Assembly (NCBI RefSeq): GCF_036250675.1
Contig: NZ_CP109592.1
Coordinates: 9,362,001 to 9,426,000 of the forward strand
Direction: 5' to 3'
Source: Streptomyces sp. NBC_01689
GTDB taxonomy: Bacteria; Actinomycetota; Actinomycetes; Streptomycetales; Streptomycetaceae
DNA: 64,000 nt
Numbering within the stretch: position 1 is the first letter of the stretch; the number at the start of each line of letters is the position of its first letter. Shown one piece after another: positions 62,007-64,000 of this stretch. A model generated the notes under the pieces. That model was not told the origin of the DNA. It did not search any database and was given only the letters and a program-made list of their open reading frames with translations. A program made the translations under genes and the position numbers.

Positions 62007-63025
62007 GCAACGAGGAGAACACCCCGGTGCACGGAGGACCGGGGTCGACCGCAGTGAGCCGCGGCGGTCGGGCCGACGCCATCGTGGTCGAGGACGTCCG
62101 CCGCACCTACGGCGACCGGCGAGGCCGCCCGGCCCGTGAGGTGGTCGCGCTGGACGGTGTCAGCCTGCGGGTCGCGTCCGGCGAGGTGCACGGCCTGCTC
62201 GGCCCGAACGGCGCGGGCAAGACCACGCTGTGCAAGATCCTCACCACGACCCTGGTACCCACGACCGGCTCGGCACGGGTGCTGGGGCTGGACGTGGTGC
62301 GCGATTCGCGTGCCGTCAGACGGTCGATCGGGCTCGTCTTCGGCGGCGACCGAGGTCTGTACGGGCGGCTCAGCGCACAGGAGAACCTGTGGTTCTGGGG
62401 GGCGATGTACGGACTGCGGCGCACCGAACTGCGGTCGCACGCGGCGGCGTTGCTGGACCGGGTGGGCCTGGCGGATCGCGCCGGGTCCCGCGTCGACACG
62501 TTCTCACGGGGAATGAAACAACGGCTGCACCTGGCGCGCGGACTGGTCGGCGACCCCCGCGTCCTGATCCTCGACGAACCCACCGTGGGCATGGACCCGG
62601 TGGCGGCACTGGACTTCCGCACCCTCATCGGTGACCTCCAACGCGAGGGTAGGACCGTCCTGTTGACCACGCACGACATGGTGGAGGCCGCGGCGGTCTG
62701 CGACCGCGTCTCCTTGATCGACCGGGGCCGACTGATCATGACCGAGAGCACCGACGCCGTCGGCCGGCTGCTGTCCCGCTACGAGCGGGTCGTCGCCGAG
62801 GAGGTGCCCCTCGACTTGATGCCGCGGCTGGAGACCCTCCCGGGCGTCGTCGCCGTACGGCACGACGCCGGCCGGGTCGAGGTCGAGACGGAGCAGCCGT
62901 CCGCCACCTCATCGGTCCTCGGGGTCCTCGCGGCGGCGGGCGTCCACCGGGTCAGCGCCACGCGGCCGGATCTCGGTGAGGTGTATCTCCACCTCGTGGG
63001 CCGACGGGGCATGGCGGTGAGCTGA
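62003..63025 (+). CDS. ABC transporter ATP-binding protein (export type)
   Basis: 340 residues; GTG overlaps the previous stop (GTGA). Walker A GPNGAGKTT, Q-loop region VFGGDRGLYGRLSAQENLWF, signature FSRGMKQRL, Walker B VLILDEPTVGMDP and the H-loop TTHDM. The C-terminal extension (VVAEEVPLDLMPRLETLPGV) is as in DrrA/NatA-type exporters. Pairs with the two ABC-2 permeases behind it to export the locus product or confer immunity. Confidence 0.95.
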   Translation: MSNEENTPVHGGPGSTAVSRGGRADAIVVEDVRRTYGDRRGRPAREVVALDGVSLRVASGEVHGLLGPNGAGKTTLCKILTTTLVPTTGSARVLGLDVVRDSRAVRRSIGLVFGGDRGLYGRLSAQENLWFWGAMYGLRRTELRSHAAALLDRVGLADRAGSRVDTFSRGMKQRLHLARGLVGDPRVLILDEPTVGMDPVAALDFRTLIGDLQREGRTVLLTTHDMVEAAAVCDRVSLIDRGRLIMTESTDAVGRLLSRYERVVAEEVPLDLMPRLETLPGVVAVRHDAGRVEVETEQPSATSSVLGVLAAAGVHRVSATRPDLGEVYLHLVGRRGMAVS

Positions 63026-63792
63026 TGTCCCTCTTCCTGGCATCCCTGCGGTTCCAACTGCGCCTCGCCCCCAGCTCACCCGGCACCCTGCAGGTCTGGG
63101 CCACCGCACCGTTGTTCACCGCGGTCTTCCTGTCGATCGCCGAGCACGCGGGACGCACGGACCTCACGTCCTACGCGATCGTCGCGCCGACGCTCATGGG
63201 CCAGTGGGCGCTGGCCCTCGGCATCGCTGGTGAACTCATCACCGAGGAGCGCAGCCAAGGCACCCTGGAGGCGGTGATCGCGACACCCTGCCGGCTGTCG
63301 GTGGTCGTCGTGGGCCGGATCTGCGCCGTCAGCCTGCTCGGGATCTCCGCGATGGTGGAGGCCTGGCTGGTCGCGGGTCTCGGCTTCGGCCGATGGATCG
63401 CCGTGCCGCACCCCCTCGTCCTGGGCGTCGCGCTCCTTGCCAACGCGGCCGCCATGGCAGGGACCGCGAGCATCCTGTCGTCGCTCTTCGTGCTGATGCC
63501 GTCCGCGCGCATCGTGCAGAACACGCTGAACTACCCGCTGTACCTGCTCAGCGGGGTGCTCGTACCGCTGTCGACGCTCCCGGAGTGGCTCAGGCCCTTC
63601 GGCCGCGTCGTGTTCCTGAGCTGGAGCGCCGACCTGTTCCGGTCCGCGCTCGACGGTGCCGCGGTCTCCCGGCCGGCCGAGCGGATCGCCGTCGTCCTGG
63701 TGCTCGGGCTGTCCGGTTATGCCATCGGAGCGTTCCTGCTGGACCGCGTGCTGCGCCGCGTCCGCCGGCTGGGGACCCTCACGCACACATGA
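63025..63792 (+). CDS. ABC-2 type transporter permease
   Basis: 255 residues; the ATG overlaps the ATPase stop (TGATG). Six TM segments; ITEERSQGTLEAVIATPCRL is the ABC-2 coupling-helix motif (E-x-x-x-G-T-L-E). TM examples: LVLGVALLANAAAMAGTASI and LNYPLYLLSGVLVPLSTLPE. Works with the ATPase and the next permease as a heterodimeric exporter. Confidence 0.93.
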   Translation: MSLFLASLRFQLRLAPSSPGTLQVWATAPLFTAVFLSIAEHAGRTDLTSYAIVAPTLMGQWALALGIAGELITEERSQGTLEAVIATPCRLSVVVVGRICAVSLLGISAMVEAWLVAGLGFGRWIAVPHPLVLGVALLANAAAMAGTASILSSLFVLMPSARIVQNTLNYPLYLLSGVLVPLSTLPEWLRPFGRVVFLSWSADLFRSALDGAAVSRPAERIAVVLVLGLSGYAIGAFLLDRVLRRVRRLGTLTHT

Positions 63793-64000
63793 GAGCAGAC
63801 GTGTATCCCTCCGCACTCCACCTCGTACGTTACGGATTCCTCAACGCCGCGGCCGACTTCAGGGCCACCTACACCTGGCGGAGCTGGCTGTTCGGCTGGC
63901 TCGGCCGGATGCTCGCCCAGGTGCTGTTCTTCACCGGGCTGGGCCGGGTCGTGGACCAGCCGGGCGCGGCGCGGTACCTGGCGCTCGGCAACGCGCTGAT
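63789..64000 (+). CDS. Second ABC-2 type permease, N-terminal part (cut by window edge)
   Basis: The ATG at 63789 overlaps the previous stop (ATGA). Visible start MRADVYPSALHLVRYGFLNA, then ADFRATYTWRSWLFGWLGRM and LAQVLFFTGLGRVVDQPGAA, the start of an ABC-2 membrane protein. The locus therefore continues beyond the window. Confidence 0.85.
   Translation, partial: MRADVYPSALHLVRYGFLNAAADFRATYTWRSWLFGWLGRMLAQVLFFTGLGRVVDQPGAARYLALGNAL

Noticed and set aside
1..64000. CRISPR array, intact insertion sequence, tRNA or rRNA genes
   Set aside because: No regularly spaced repeats with unique spacers, no paired terminal repeats around a full transposase and no RNA gene signatures were seen.

Overview
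The window is high-GC actinobacterial DNA and almost certainly comes from a Streptomyces chromosome. Codon third positions are strongly G/C, GTG and TTG starts are frequent, and 4-base GTGA/ATGA gene overlaps are common. The gene families fit too: an AfsA-type hotdog protein, a spore-associated-protein-A-like secreted protein, a PAS/GAF/SpoIIE phosphatase, a STAS antagonist, a CGNR regulator and many SDR/TetR pairs. No rRNA, tRNA, CRISPR array or intact insertion sequence was seen.

Layout. 1-11.3 kb: a partial aldo/keto reductase, two SDRs, a TetR regulator beside a decayed MFS drug exporter, an MmyB-type XRE regulator, a lipoprotein, a HEAT-repeat protein, an IS110-type transposase remnant and an AraC regulator. 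12.2-18.7 kb: a membrane Ser/Thr kinase, a truncated M20 peptidase followed by a heptamer tandem repeat, an old-yellow-enzyme reductase, a one-domain voltage-gated channel and a secreted trypsin-like protease with a 1-base frameshift. 18.9-30.8 kb: SpoIIE phosphatase, SLOG protein, STAS antagonist, peptidase E, two methyltransferases, an ECF sigma factor overlapping its likely anti-sigma factor, a SapA-like protein and several small or damaged genes.

30.8-40.8 kb (minus strand): a compact nine-gene operon in which nearly every gene overlaps the next. In transcription order: AfsA-like hotdog protein, PEP-synthase/rifampin-phosphotransferase-like dikinase, UbiA-type prenyltransferase, TMPK-like P-loop kinase, unknown protein, HIT protein, cytochrome P450, unknown protein, extended SDR. 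It looks like a biosynthetic operon that I cannot match to a known product; a butenolide-like or phosphorylated lipid signal is one reading.

41-57 kb: mainly regulator/enzyme pairs, several divergent with visible palindromic operators: CGNR/metallo-hydrolase, LysR/SDR, TetR/cupin and TetR/SDR.

57.4 kb to the right edge: a second, probably undescribed biosynthetic locus centred on a 20-codon gene (59865-59927). That gene has its own consensus-like promoter, a good ribosome binding site and a perfect 12-bp hairpin just after its stop. Downstream are an M16 (PqqF-like) peptidase, a GNAT-like protein and a three-gene ABC exporter running off the window. Divergently, there is a PF14907-type nucleotidyltransferase and a JmjC/ROX-type oxygenase. 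I read it as a RiPP-like locus with a very small precursor. The small-peptide + nucleotidyl-transfer + acetyltransferase + exporter set recalls microcin C logic, but with different enzyme families.

Frameshifted or truncated genes are unusually frequent (MFS, SDR tail, IS110, M20, protease, XRE, a small Cys-rich protein, acyltransferase), consistent with an accessory chromosomal region.
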